From Notospermus geniculatus (taxonomy: Eukaryota; Nemertea; Pilidiophora; Heteronemertea; Lineidae), in NCBI GenBank assembly GCA_002633025.1, contig NMRB01000020.1, positions 823,665-887,664 on the forward strand: a stretch of 64,000 nt of DNA, read 5' to 3'. The notes below the pieces were generated by a model. The model ran no database searches, had not been told where the DNA came from, and saw nothing but the letters and a program-made list of their open reading frames with translations. Made by a program: the position numbers and the translations under genes. Positions within the stretch are counted from its first letter, which is position 1; each line of letters starts with the position of its first letter. This document shows positions 52,456 through 63,689 of this stretch, one piece after another.

Positions 52456-53589
52456 ATGGCGACCAAACTTTTAGTCTGTTCGATTTGTGGCGACAAGGCC
52501 AAATGCTCATACTTCGGAGCAGTATCATGCGAATCGTGCAAGGTATTCTTCCGGCGAGCTGTCCACGACGGTGCTTCGGCGAAGTATCAATGCGTGTACG
52601 ACGGGACATGCACTATCAATTTAAGGACAAGAAAACTTTGTCAGGAGTGTCGGTTTCAGAAATGTTTATCTGAAGGAATGAAGACGCATTGGGTGAAAGT
52701 TTCCAGATATTCTGCAGCGGACAAAGGTCTCTTGAGAAACCGGGTGCAGACCCAAAGATCTGTGCAAAAGACTAGCTCTACAAGTGTTCCTGAAGCTAAG
52801 AAACTCCATGCAATTCCTGAAATCCCTGGTTTGAAAGCTAACATACCGCACATCCCGATCATCGATGAAAAATGTACACTCATCCACGAACTTTATGAGA
52901 GTGAACGTGAATGTATCCGACAAGTTGTGGAAAACACCTCTCGGACAATCAAAGAGATACCATTTCCAGATAAAGCATACGTCGAACGTCCGGACTTCAC
53001 GCATATTGTCAACGTCTTTGCTATCGTTGTCAGGCGTATCACAGCGTTTGCTAAAACCTTCAAAGAGTTTCGTGAATTAGAGATCAGTGATCAGTTGTCT
53101 TTGCTGAAGGGAGCAACATTGGAGGTCATGATGACGCGAAAAGCAACGACAATCCTTTACAAGAAAACAAAGCACGGGTTCGTCTGGATGGTCGAAGACG
53201 ACAAGTATTTGCTCTCGCAAGATGATCTAAAACACGCCTATGATAGAAATTTATATGAAAGCCACATGAATTACATTCTGTCGCTCATGAATCTGAAAGT
53301 TGATGATACAACGTTGGTACTTCTTACCTGTGTTATTCTGTTCTCGCCTGACCACGAGGAGTTGTGTGACGACACCAAAGTTGTCAATATTCAGACAAAA
53401 TACGTGACTTTGTTGGAGAAATATTTGCACTGTACCTTCGGCTGTGCTCGTGGACGGAAACTCTTCCCAAAGTTATTGGTTTCTTTGTGTAAGGTACATG
53501 AAGCAAGTCATTACTACAGTAAGTCTGTCCTTGAAACGAGTAAAGAGCAGATAGAACCTATAATGAAAGAATTCTTCGACGTAGTGTGA
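52456..53589 (+). CDS. Intronless nuclear receptor, NR1 type with ESCKV P-box
   Basis: Ligand-regulated transcription factor of 377 residues in a single uninterrupted frame. The DNA-binding domain starts almost at the N-terminus: zinc Cys at 8, 11, 25, 28 and 46, 52, 62, 65. The P-box is ESCKV within CESCKVFFRR, the type found in DHR96/NHR-8-like receptors, where most NR1 receptors have EGCKG. A hinge of about 70 residues follows. The ligand-binding domain contains the signature EFRELEISDQLSLLKGA, and the C-terminal PIMKEFFDVV fits an intact AF-2 helix, so activation should be possible. There is practically no A/B region. Absence of introns suggests origin by retroposition or an intronless lineage expansion. 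Start chosen because the Cys block follows at once and the context aataATGG is favourable. Exact subfamily not assigned. Confidence 0.92.
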   Translation: MATKLLVCSICGDKAKCSYFGAVSCESCKVFFRRAVHDGASAKYQCVYDGTCTINLRTRKLCQECRFQKCLSEGMKTHWVKVSRYSAADKGLLRNRVQTQRSVQKTSSTSVPEAKKLHAIPEIPGLKANIPHIPIIDEKCTLIHELYESERECIRQVVENTSRTIKEIPFPDKAYVERPDFTHIVNVFAIVVRRITAFAKTFKEFRELEISDQLSLLKGATLEVMMTRKATTILYKKTKHGFVWMVEDDKYLLSQDDLKHAYDRNLYESHMNYILSLMNLKVDDTTLVLLTCVILFSPDHEELCDDTKVVNIQTKYVTLLEKYLHCTFGCARGRKLFPKLLVSLCKVHEASHYYSKSVLETSKEQIEPIMKEFFDVV

Positions 53590-54010
53590 AGATCCATTTG
53601 AATGCCGACCGAGGAACTGGAAGATGACTGTGCTGAGCGTTGTCACATTCAGAACATTACACAAACAATGGAATTATTGCAAAATCACCATTCATTCGAG
53701 GAGACTTCCATTTCTGTCGCTAAAGAAATGTGCCTTTATGCAGATGACCCGCGAGGCACGAAATAGGAGACTCAGAAAGTTGAGGGTCCATCGACATGAA
53801 ATTTACGAGGACCTTGTTCATTGGAGACGAAAAGCGTGGGGCAGCTACTAGAACATACCTGTTGGTTCGTCAGAAGGATGTCGGGATTTGCATTACAAAT
53901 CACGTGGATAAAGGATGCTACTCTCTAATGCTGAGAATAATTGACAATGTTGCCCATGCCAGCGAGATTTGCTGTCGGTCTTCGAAGAACAGTCTTTGTC
54001 CTATTCAGTA

Positions 54011-54298
54011 GGGAGGTTTCGCAAATCTGACGAAAATTGAAGTACGAAATACCAAATTCAACTTCATACCAATTTCCACTTCGTATCTACGAAGTGGAAA
54101 CAAAAGATAAATTTCAAAGTGTGATGTAGGCCTACACCGTAACTCTATCTTTCTAACGTCATACGCTAAAAGACGCTCTTGCAGCAGGCGATATTTGTGG
54201 TACCAAACGTTTCCTGAAATACATTAGGCCTACGTCATGGAAATGAAGTACAATTTCGTATTTCGTACTTCGTTTTTGTCAGATTTGCGAAACCTCCC
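54011..54298. mobile_element. TA-flanked fold-back element, family 4, copy 1
   Basis: Arms gggaggtttcgcaaatctga and the inverted tcagatttgcgaaacctccc, with TA on both sides. Internal blocks gaagtacgaaatac and gtatttcgtacttcg, plus ctaaaagacgc and tttgtggtacc, are shared with 57475-57825. Tc1/mariner-like miniature element. Confidence 0.75.
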
Positions 54299-54754
54299 TA
54301 TTAACTAGCCTCCGCAAGTGATTGTTAAAAGAATATACGAACGATGATATAATCAACAATACCTATGCTTTATTAGTGGAATCTTCACTGGAATATTCCC
54401 TAATCAATACATAACTATCACATGATTATTGAGTATCATCTTTATTTACTACATTTTTGCTCCAAAAATTAATTAGACGACCGCTGGTGACAGGGAAAAA
54501 TGTTCCCTGGAAAAGCGTTTTCAACACGATACGGCTGTTGAATGTTTGATGTACGGTCCACGAATCAATCACCCCAGATGTAAACCGTACATCAACAGAA
54601 GGATCCCATGATTCGGCGTATTGGCTCTGTCCATAGCCTTTTCTGAGATCATTTTGCCCCCTGGTTCCGTCGCTTTGACAGACGATATTGGCCAGTAGGC
54701 CTTGTGGTTCTTCCCAACCGAAATGCGATGTATTTTTAAATACATGACAAAAAA

Positions 54755-54999
54755 GGGAGTAAGAAATAAAAGCGGAAAATATGAAGTGGGAAATTTTGCG
54801 CGAATTTTTCAATTTCTCAAATTGGGAGAAAATTTTTCCCATTTTGAGAACTTTTCTTAAAATGACATGACATTTTGTCTAGTTTTCGGGCGATATTTCT
54901 CAAAACGGGAAAAAAATTTCTCCCATTGAGAAATTGAAGAATTCACGCAAAATGCCAAAATTTCCCACTTCTTATTTTCCACCTTTATTTCTTACTCCC
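54755..54999. mobile_element. Miniature element, family 2, copy 2
   Basis: Same ends as 8360-8611: gggagtaagaaataaaagcg and the inverted ccacctttatttcttactcc. The core gcgcgaatttttcaatttct is shared. Flanked by catga/catgt. Confidence 0.75.
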
Positions 55000-55200
55000 T
55001 CATGTACAAGATTACATGATGTGACAATTTCTTTTATATACGGTATCAATTCACACGCACGTTTATACCCGATACTTGCACATTCACTGCATAGAACTAT
55101 ATATGTTGAACCAATATTACTTTACAATTATATAGCCCTACCGAACGAAGCATGTTGGCGCATACGAAACATTGAATAAAACCAAAACATCATCACCTTA

Positions 55201-55352
55201 TGGTCCATACACACGATCCAATTTTTCATCCAATTTTTTGGAAATTCTGATTCCGGGCCTATTGGGGCTTCAATGTGTAAACCCGCATCTATAGGCCTTT
55301 ATTGAGCATATTCAGTAAATTGGATGAAAAATTGGATCGTGTGTATAGGCCA
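55201..55352. mobile_element. Short fold-back element
   Basis: tggtccatacacacgatcca..ttttcatccaatttt is inverted at the right end (aaattggatgaaaaattgg..tgtgtataggcca). About 150 bp, non-coding. Confidence 0.65.
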
Positions 55353-57474
55353 TTAGCCACAGAACATGGACTCGGATAAAATTCTGGATCGTTGCCATGA
55401 AGCCTCAGGAAGACCATACATGTAGATGTACTTTCATTGGCAGCGATCAAGCTGTGATGGGCCTGCATATAAGGAATGATTCGTTATGGCCTGAAGTACA
55501 TCGAATGCAGTAGTGAACACACGTGCTTTGCTTTTTGTGCACGGAAATCAGTTGGACTAAACGTGTCTTTGTGCGCGACCACCAAACACATCCACAACAG
55601 TTGTCACTAGTTGTAGGATGAAACTATGTAAACCATTATATGTGCCTTTGCCTTGTTCCATCGCCGCTAATCTGAATAGAAGTTACCAGTAGGCTTAGGC
55701 CCATTCTTAAACCCGTTGGAAAACTAAAATCAGTTGCCTAGGCTACGTACCCGTCTAGCTGGACTACTGTTTATATATATTTTTACACGAAATACATAAC
55801 GCGCCAACAACACATACAATATCACATCTCTGCCCTTATAATTTGATTCTAGAACGTCATTCGTACAAAATTTCCTCAACCTTTTCCTCGCTTTAGCGGT
55901 AGACATACAATTTGCGAGCACCTCGCTCTCGCACCATCAGTATAATTCCTCCATGCATCAACCTTCTTTTATAATGATATTAAACTGCATATATTCCGTT
56001 CTTTGGATCTCAATGATCCTGAACTGTTAGGACATGAGAGACACTCTTGATTGAGAAAAGGTGTCCATATGCTTATCAACCAAAAGAAAACACAATTATA
56101 CTTTTTACAAATTGAAAATTGCTACGAATGAAGAGTATTCAATCATAGCCTACTCTATGTGACCAACAACAGAAGAGGTCACTGAACATGCATACTCCAG
56201 GCTGGCAGAAGATAGAAAAAGCGGTGCGCAAATTAAAGATCAGAAAGAAAGTGAAGGAGAATTTCCGTCGAACAACCCTCGCCTACCGTAAATCACAGTG
56301 ATCTTTTTATACCCGATTTCCTATATCATCGTACCATCACAATCTTACATTAATAATGTGATTTTTTTTGTTTTATTTACACTTTCCAGCTGTCTCACAA
56401 TAAAGCATTAGTTCTCTGTCTAAAACTAGACCGGAATGATGAGAGATGTGCTGGTGTTTACCGCTGGGACATACCAAGATAACAAATTCAACATGGCCGA
56501 TTTCATGACCAATCAGTGCATAAAACGCTGATGACGTTACGTACATGTAGACAACGCGCCTCTAGTCAAGAACAATAAGCCAGCGTACTATTCTTAGGTA
56601 CAATAATTCCTAGCAACTGTCTTTTGTATGTCGCAAAACATTTTTTTATGTACATTATAACGTACTTCGCAAATTCCTTGCATTTTAGACATAAAATTTG
56701 TATTCTGTACAACGAGCAACGTAACATTCGCATTCTGTACAATGTGGTCATCGACTCGGTGGTGGAGATAGAATCTTAAAACAACGTTTAACATACATAA
56801 AATAACACAATTTTCTCTAGAACGTAGTCAGTGAATTATAGAATTTGACAGCAGGCATAATAATGCACAAATCAACATTACTGTAACACTAACTCTTTTA
56901 AAGAGTTCCAAACAAGACTTCCGGTAATATAGGCTTCGCAAAATCGGAACGTCGGTTGGACCATTGTCAAATAAGAAGGGGAAAATCCACGGAAATGATG
57001 TTTGTACCATTCTCCCCAAAAAAGAAATGTCTAGGCCCAGTGAAAAAGACCCGACTGAGACCCGTTCGAACCTTGAAGCGGAACTTAATAAAACCTTTGA
57101 TATTTGGATCGTGAGCATTCCTCTTTCTTGGTGTAACAGGAAATAATGTACATGCACATTAATGCATTTCTGTGAAAGTATTTCAACCTCAGAAAATACA
57201 TATTTTCTGGTATATCATGGTATATCATATTGCACGAACATTATATGGATCCTGATTTCATTGTGCTAAATCAATATGCATAGTGTCTACAACCTATTAC
57301 GCTACATCAACCTATTCTTTGTTTTACTACCGACACTGATTACTTACCAGTACAGGCCTTTTTGAGGGGAGCAAGGGTGTAAGATGAGACACCTTCATTC
57401 TAATATTTACGTGAAGGCTGTATTGATTGAATAGCGGATCTCGATGGTGCATAAACCAACAATAGTGAGGTTTC
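55353..57474. other. Intergenic segment, no gene seen
   Basis: Between the nuclear receptor and the ChAT 3' region. Only short overlapping frames without family resemblance, A+T-rich sequence and the pyrimidine/purine runs typical of neutral DNA. Confidence 0.5.
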
Positions 57475-57825
57475 GCAAATCTGACGAAACACGAAGTACG
57501 AAATACGAAATTGGACCTCATTTCCAGGACGTAATGTATTTCAGGAGATAGTTGGTACCACAAAAATCGCCTTCTGCAAGCGCGTCTTTTAGCGGACCCA
57601 TAGAGTTACGGTGTATGTTAAAACTTTGAAATTTATTTTTCGTTTAAGATTTAAAATTTCAAGATGTACCATATTAAACCCACTCGGTCTTACATGCGCT
57701 AAAAGACGCACGGGCGGCAGGGGCATTTGTGGTACCAACCATCTCCAGAAATACATTACGTCATGGAAATGAAGTTGAATTTCGTATTTCGTACTTCGTG
57801 TTTCGTCAGATTTGCGAAACCACAC
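57475..57825. mobile_element. TA-flanked fold-back element, family 4, copy 2
   Basis: gtgaggtttcgcaaatctga at the left and tcagatttgcgaaaccacac at the right, TA at both borders. It shares internal blocks with 54011-54298 and is about 60 bases longer. Confidence 0.75.
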
Positions 57826-58150
57826 TAAGTCCAAAATGATCGGTGTACGATATTGCAACATCCGCAATGACTACGAAAGAACTGTCCGTTTGAGCTTATA
57901 GGCTTACTGATGGCAAATACCGCCAGTGGGGTGTGTATGACCCGGGGGGTATGACCATCTGTCAGTCGTAACGCCACACCATCAGGAATTGAGCAACAAC
58001 TGAACATTTTCGGCACGTCCTAAACTTACGCATGTTCTCACAACCTTGCTCCCATATGTGCTTATTCAAATAACAGTCATCCCACGTTGTCTATACCTCA
58101 CCGGTAACGTGCCCTATAGCTGATTTGAGCATCTATCTGAGCACCTACCA

Positions 58151-58184
58151 AGGTCATCACAAGGTCAAACCTCGTGCAAGGTCA
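58151..58184 (+). promoter_or_regulatory. Three AGGTCA half-sites, two arranged as DR5
   Basis: AGGTCA at 58151, 58162 and 58179. The first two are direct repeats with five bases between them, the arrangement bound by retinoic acid receptor/RXR dimers. They lie 40-75 bases beyond the ChAT stop codon, presumably in its 3' untranslated region. Function is not shown by the sequence. Confidence 0.35.
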
Positions 58185-58224
58185 AACCTCGTACAGGGGT
58201 ATCTAGTCGTCATCCCTAGCACCT

Positions 58225-60679
58225 TCATTTTCCGTTCGTTGTACCAACACTGGTGGTGACAGCACTTTTCTGTCTCCTGAGCGGCGACCTTTCAGTGCTT
58301 TTACTGCTGCTTCGTGACCTTGACCTGATCTTCGGCGGACGAACCTTAGGCGACTGCGGTGCCTCCCCGTTGGCCTCAGCTTCCTGCATCCGATTGAGAG
58401 GTGATGTTAGACTAGTTTTTAAGCAGATCTCGTGCATCTGCATAAGACTGCTTTCTAGCGACATAGCAAACATTTCAGAGTTTGTTTCGTCGCAGCTGTG
58501 GAATGATGCGACACAAACGACGATGCGACCGTTGATGGGGTTGTAGGCGGCGCCATAGCCGTTAGGGACCACGGCGCCGTAGCCTATAAACGCATCCATG
58601 GTTGTTGGCACCTGTGGATAAAGAGAGACATGGGATGTATCATTTCGTTCAATGTACACAGAAGTGATGATAGATTAAATTTTGGTAAGTAGTCGATTCT
58701 CAGCTACCAGCTAGCTGTTGGGTCTGAAGAACTAACATTCCAATTTCCCCACTTTGTCTGTTTAAATCATGAAGAACTGTCACAATATTGACTTATAAAC
58801 CCACCTGACTCGTGCTAAGGACGAATTTGTTTGACGATATATAAGTTTTATCCTGGAAAATCGGTGGGGTAGGTCGACCGAGTTCGACCGCCATCTCTCG
58901 CAGACCGAGAAGGTGGATGTCCATACCATGTCCTAATATTGTCTGGATCATCGTATCGGTCTGCCATTGCATCGCCTTTCGTAACAGTTCCATTTTATGA
59001 AAGTCCTGTAAAAAAATACAAGATCGTGATCCTGAAATATGTCAGAGGTCCAGGTTGCTGAGATCTTTCGTTGGTTCATTGTCGGCAAATAAGCAAAAAA
59101 TTCATGGCGACAGACGCGGTGTCTTACCGTGGCGTCAACCTCTCCTGTCATGGCTTTAACCCAGTCTAGAGCTGGTAACGATGCTGATCGGATGTTGTCA
59201 ACGCGACCAAATCGGAAACGCCTTGTGGAGGCACTCTCATACGTGTGGCAGAGATGACCATGAACTCTGAAATTAACAGATTTTTTAAAAGTTTGGAATC
59301 TCATCACATGACAAAAACTGAGTTCGAATACGAATTCGTGTCGAGACATGAAAAAAACGTACAGAATGATGCCACAGGAAGACTTACTTGTAGAATGTCA
59401 ATTGTAGGGCTAGCTGTATGAAGGAATCGGGACTCATGTTTTGCTTTTTCGGGAATTCCTTTCCGAAGTTTTCAAAGCGGAGAATGTAAAGATCAAGATC
59501 ATCCACCAATCTGAAAACAATTAATTTTAAAATTTTATCGTCATATCCATTACATATCGTAACTGTCGGAGTCTTCGTGGCGTGCAGTTCGACTACCAAG
59601 GGACAGACCATTCGGCACTTAGGCGTTCTCTTGAACACATTTGCAATTTGCGGACTTAGGGATAGAATTCTTCCAAGGAATTTTGAATCTTTACCTGTCT
59701 AGTTTGCCGGTTGCTATTGTGATTTCTCTCTTGCATTCTTCAGATAATTTCCAGGTCAGTTTTCTCGGGGGTGGCAACTCGCATATAGAATTCATCCGTA
59801 TTAATTTCTTTGTGTGGACTTCTTCCCTAGAAATGCAAATTAGTCAATTGGAAATCAATGCGTGGCAAAATACATGTACATGTCTGATATGGATACGATG
59901 CTTTAACATTTGAAAGACGAGATAATTATCTGCATGTGCAGTATTTTGGTTTCATTCAGATAAACCTCTAGGTTGTTCAGAGTTAGACAACTGAAGTTGG
60001 ACCAACTTCAGCTGCCTAACCCTGAACAACCTTTTCCTTTCGGGAAACTGGGTTAGTCTTCACTTTGATGGCAATAATCAACCCATTTTGGCTAAATCAA
60101 AGGCACTTACATATATCTGAGGACGTGTTCGAGTAAGACGACCACCGCAATACCCTCTGATGGCGAGTGTTCGTAGTTGAGACCGTTGTTACCGTCTCTG
60201 CACACGACAAACTGGAAGTAGAGTGAATTGAAATGGAATAACAATAAGATATTTAAAGGTGGATTTGATGTCGATCAGACACTCTGTCAACTGAAGGAAT
60301 CAAAAAATAAATCTCAAGAAGCAGTCGGTTCTTGCTTCGTGATAGTTGATGTAAACTAGTGCTCACTTGTTCACCATTTCAGCAGCCGTGTTTTCAAATC
60401 AGCGTTGGTCTCGGCTTGCCATCCATGGCATGGTTCTTGTTCCATGAGGCAAGGATGTGCTGACACCTACCTGCATTGTTTTATCGTACCATCGGTTCGC
60501 CGCATTGTTCTGGCTGCCGCCACCGTGCAACATCTGGGCAGCAACGGAGACGTCACTCCGTGGTTCAGAAAGGGATCCCCCGTTGCCGTTAAAGCATTGG
60601 GGTTTGCCCATGTAGTCGTCCAGGCAGAGGATAAATATGCACCTTTCAATTGCGTCCATTGAGTCTCGATTTGTTGAGT
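58225..60679 (-). CDS. CHAT: Choline O-acetyltransferase, C-terminal half (5' exons not found)
   Basis: Transfers the acetyl group from acetyl-CoA to choline in cholinergic neurons. Seven exons: 60471-60679, 60111-60211, 59695-59826, 59388-59510, 59128-59266, 58805-59005 and 58225-58611. All phases agree and no stop intervenes over about 430 codons. Blocks match choline/carnitine acyltransferases and ChAT best: [17 protein letters not shown], the catalytic His in [53 protein letters not shown] and [14 protein letters not shown]. The C-terminus has a Ser/Arg-rich tail ([13 protein letters not shown]) longer than in vertebrates. The first visible exon starts with two bases completing a codon (..[14 protein letters not shown]), so coding exons for the N-terminal part must lie upstream; none was recognised up to 64000. 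A vesicular transporter is often nested in this locus; none is seen here. Confidence 0.9.
59970..60032 (-). repeat. 31-bp arm hairpin in a ChAT intron
   Basis: Arms 59970-60000 and 60002-60032 are complementary except for three positions. On the minus strand, the sense strand of ChAT, all three can be G:U pairs. The loop is a single base. Possibly a small mobile element. Confidence 0.6.
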
Positions 60680-63600
60680 CTGGAAACGCAATCAAAGGAA
60701 TTTCGAAATGAAGGCACACTAATTACGTAATTCTTACTTTCCCCATATTGACTCTCCTCAACAAACCTATGATATGACTTCTGTGTTGCCGATAGGTACT
60801 GAGGTACTGTTTTTACCATGAAAATCTTGGTTACCGAAACCACTGACCGCCTTTATCGATGCCCAGTATGAAAAGTTTGCGAAAACCAGTGCTATAGTAC
60901 GTGTAAAAAACATCCTCTTTTGGATCCTAAATATCTCTGTTGTTTACCACTGAAATTTTACCAAAATTTCGCGGCAATAAACAAAACAGCCAGTACGACT
61001 ACAAACAGACCACTCGGATTAAGAGAACAATAGCCGGATTTGAATAGCTGTTCTGGAGGGTTGGCATTTCTGGATGAAGATCGCGAAGGGCCAGTTTATC
61101 TAATGTTTTACATGTCGTTTGTGGTGGCCGGAGAACCTTATCTTTCTGTTCGATGTTTCCTGTGAAGAGTTCTGGGCGTGTCACGTTGAAGCCCGTGGCG
61201 GAATCCCAGAAGGAACGCCTGTATACTTCCTCACTATGATACCGAGTTGGAGAAATCATGCAACAACGAACCATATCTCAACAAAAAAGGCACAGTCAAT
61301 GAGTCATGCAAAACAACGATGCATGGTGACAGTCCCATTTTGACATGAAGCCAATCATCAGAAACAGAGTCGAAGAAATTAGGGAAGAAGAAGTGGGGAA
61401 AGTGTGGGACTCATACACGCTAAAAAATGGTACGCCTACTGGTATAGGATGTAAAACGTTTATTTTGATGGATAAGCTGAGATATCTTATTCATTTACAT
61501 TATCTGCGTCATTATCAAAGTCAATATTCCAAGTTCAATGAAATTTGGCTCCCCTCAATTTATCATCGGAATTTTGTCATGAGATTCTTCTTACAATATT
61601 GATTTATACAGAAATAGAAAATTGCCTACTCCGCCGGTTGAACGACATGATCAGACACGTCCTGATAGGGAAGGTCATAACGCCAACTGGCGAAAGTCGG
61701 ATGTGGTGGTTTGGCGTTAAAACTGGTGGGATATGCCCAAATCTTAAAGATAATTTATCACGACTTCATTGTTTACATTTAATGTTTGTAAACATGGATG
61801 TTTACATTGTGTTATTTTGGACTTTTGGGACATGCTAACCCACAAAATTGAATATTTTCAGTATCAAAAGAATTTCTAGAGGGGCATGCCACCAACAAAT
61901 CACTCATAAGACAAAGAAAGACTGTACATAAACAAACAAAATGTAAATAAACAATGATTTTCGTGGCCCGCGAAAATATCCGTGATATATTATCTTTAAC
62001 GAGGTCATCCCAGCGAGCCAATAGGTCTGTAGCTAAAATTACCTCATCTCTGCGAATTTTATGTCCGCAGCGCAGTCTTGGCGGCATTCGATGGTAGTTT
62101 GCATAAAGCTTTCACCGTAGCCTATACTGCACTAAAATAACGCAACGATATTTCAACTCAAAGATAGAAAACCTTGCAGCGACAACGAGAATGCTTTTCA
62201 CTCCTTAATAATGTTAAACCTCTCCACGAGCTCCTTGTTTCGTTTGATTAGACAGTTAATGAGGTTGGCGTGACAACTCGCCATGGACCACTGACTCGAA
62301 GCATCTTCTGAATCGATCCACCAAAGACCAAGTCATCGCTTCACTTCTTGAGTCAATTTTATCATCCGCAAGAAATGTTTTGGTTGCGTGTGGAGGGTAC
62401 TGCTGCCAACTTCACGAGATTTCGAACCAACTTGACTTCTTTACCCATATGTCGATGTCTTGGAAATGTTAGTTCCTTGACAAAAAGCAGATACGCTAGA
62501 CATTACCACGTCATCTCGCCGATGACACTGCATTATGGCCTGTTTCACATTAATACGGGCCAATATAGGTGAGTTCATTCTCTTCCTGGACAGATTTGGA
62601 GGGTTACAAAAATACAGTCGCAATCTATTCGACAAGATGGGTCAGGAATGATAGAATCTAATGCCCCCATCTTTCTGATGCCCCCTGCATTGTTTGCCAC
62701 AGGATCAAGGGTCTTGGTCTCTCTAGAGTCCTATTAATGGTGCCGCTTATTCCATAACTGTATTGTTGGGGGACATCACATCGGGGGACATAGATTCTAT
62801 TTCACCGGTACTCTTTTTATCACCGACTTGGCAGGACATCTTCCCCAAAGTTTTCGATTTTCGCCCCTCAACATTTCGACTAAGGTTGGATCAGAAACAG
62901 CAGTTTATCTACCGGATCCAAGAAACATTGGAAAGCTTAGTAGAACATCTATACGTGTGTAGAGAATCGTTATGATTGGCTGCCAGCCTTGCCAAGGTAC
63001 AGGCAGTTTCTTTCTAAGATATACTATGAAGGGTTTGTCTGGAGTCACGCAATGTTCTCCCATACAAAACAGAGAGGTCTTGAGTCAGCCCGAAGTATCT
63101 GACAGAATCGAGATGATACATTGCACGCAGATCAACTTTCTATTGGCAATGATGATACGAAGTAGAATGTGTATCAAGGCGTGATGCACGCAAGAGACGA
63201 CTGTGTCCACCCTTTTGAATCTGTGTTGGAGAGAATGAAGGGTCGATGCCATGCAGCATTAATACTTTTCGGTTGCAATGGGTTATGCATAATTGAAATG
63301 TTTCATAACATCACCCTCGATCTTCGATTGGCTTAGTTGTGAATGAGCCACGTTTTTTATTGGTTTGTACCAGAAACCCCTGAAAGCCACCACTGTGTCA
63401 AGCTAGCCGCACACTCTCCATCCGCAATCAAGCCATCACGCACTTTCTAGCCGCACTTTTACCCGGTTAGGTACTCGAACTATGGAATTCTTGGTCTATC
63501 TAAAATGTGGAATGGTCAAGCTAGCCGCATATTCTAGCCGCACTTTTTTCGGGAAAAGCTATTGATTGAAAGAATTCGGGCGACCTCTGCTGGCAACTAT

Positions 63601-63689
63601 TAAAGGGGAACTCCACCGACAGTATACTGGAAACAAAATCGTTACGTGCAAGGTTGATAAAAACTTACTTTTTTAAAGGGACGACAAAT
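60680..63689. other. Region upstream of the visible ChAT exons, no gene confirmed
   Basis: Expected to hold a long ChAT intron or further exons, but none was recognised. The longest minus-strand frame, 60999-61274 (91 residues, contains RRSFWDSATGFNVTRPELF), has no family resemblance I know and no clear splice sites. A dispersed repeat lies at 61740-61990. Two direct repeats of caagctagccgca are near 63399 and 63518. Confidence 0.4.
61740..61990 (-). repeat. Dispersed repeat, copy 2 (inverted relative to 1228-1475)
   Basis: Reverse complement of the unit at 1228-1475, with the same cgcgggccacgaaaat and ttgttggtggcatgcc blocks and about 10-15 percent differences by eye. Termini undefined. Confidence 0.6.

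Noticed and set aside
52485-53004. Antisense and shifted frames across the nuclear receptor
   Set aside because: Shadows of the clear 377-codon receptor frame.
60646-60843. An additional ChAT exon (frame containing SATQKSYHRFVEESQYGE)
   Set aside because: Splice phases do not fit the next exon, and the residues do not match the region expected before [13 protein letters not shown].
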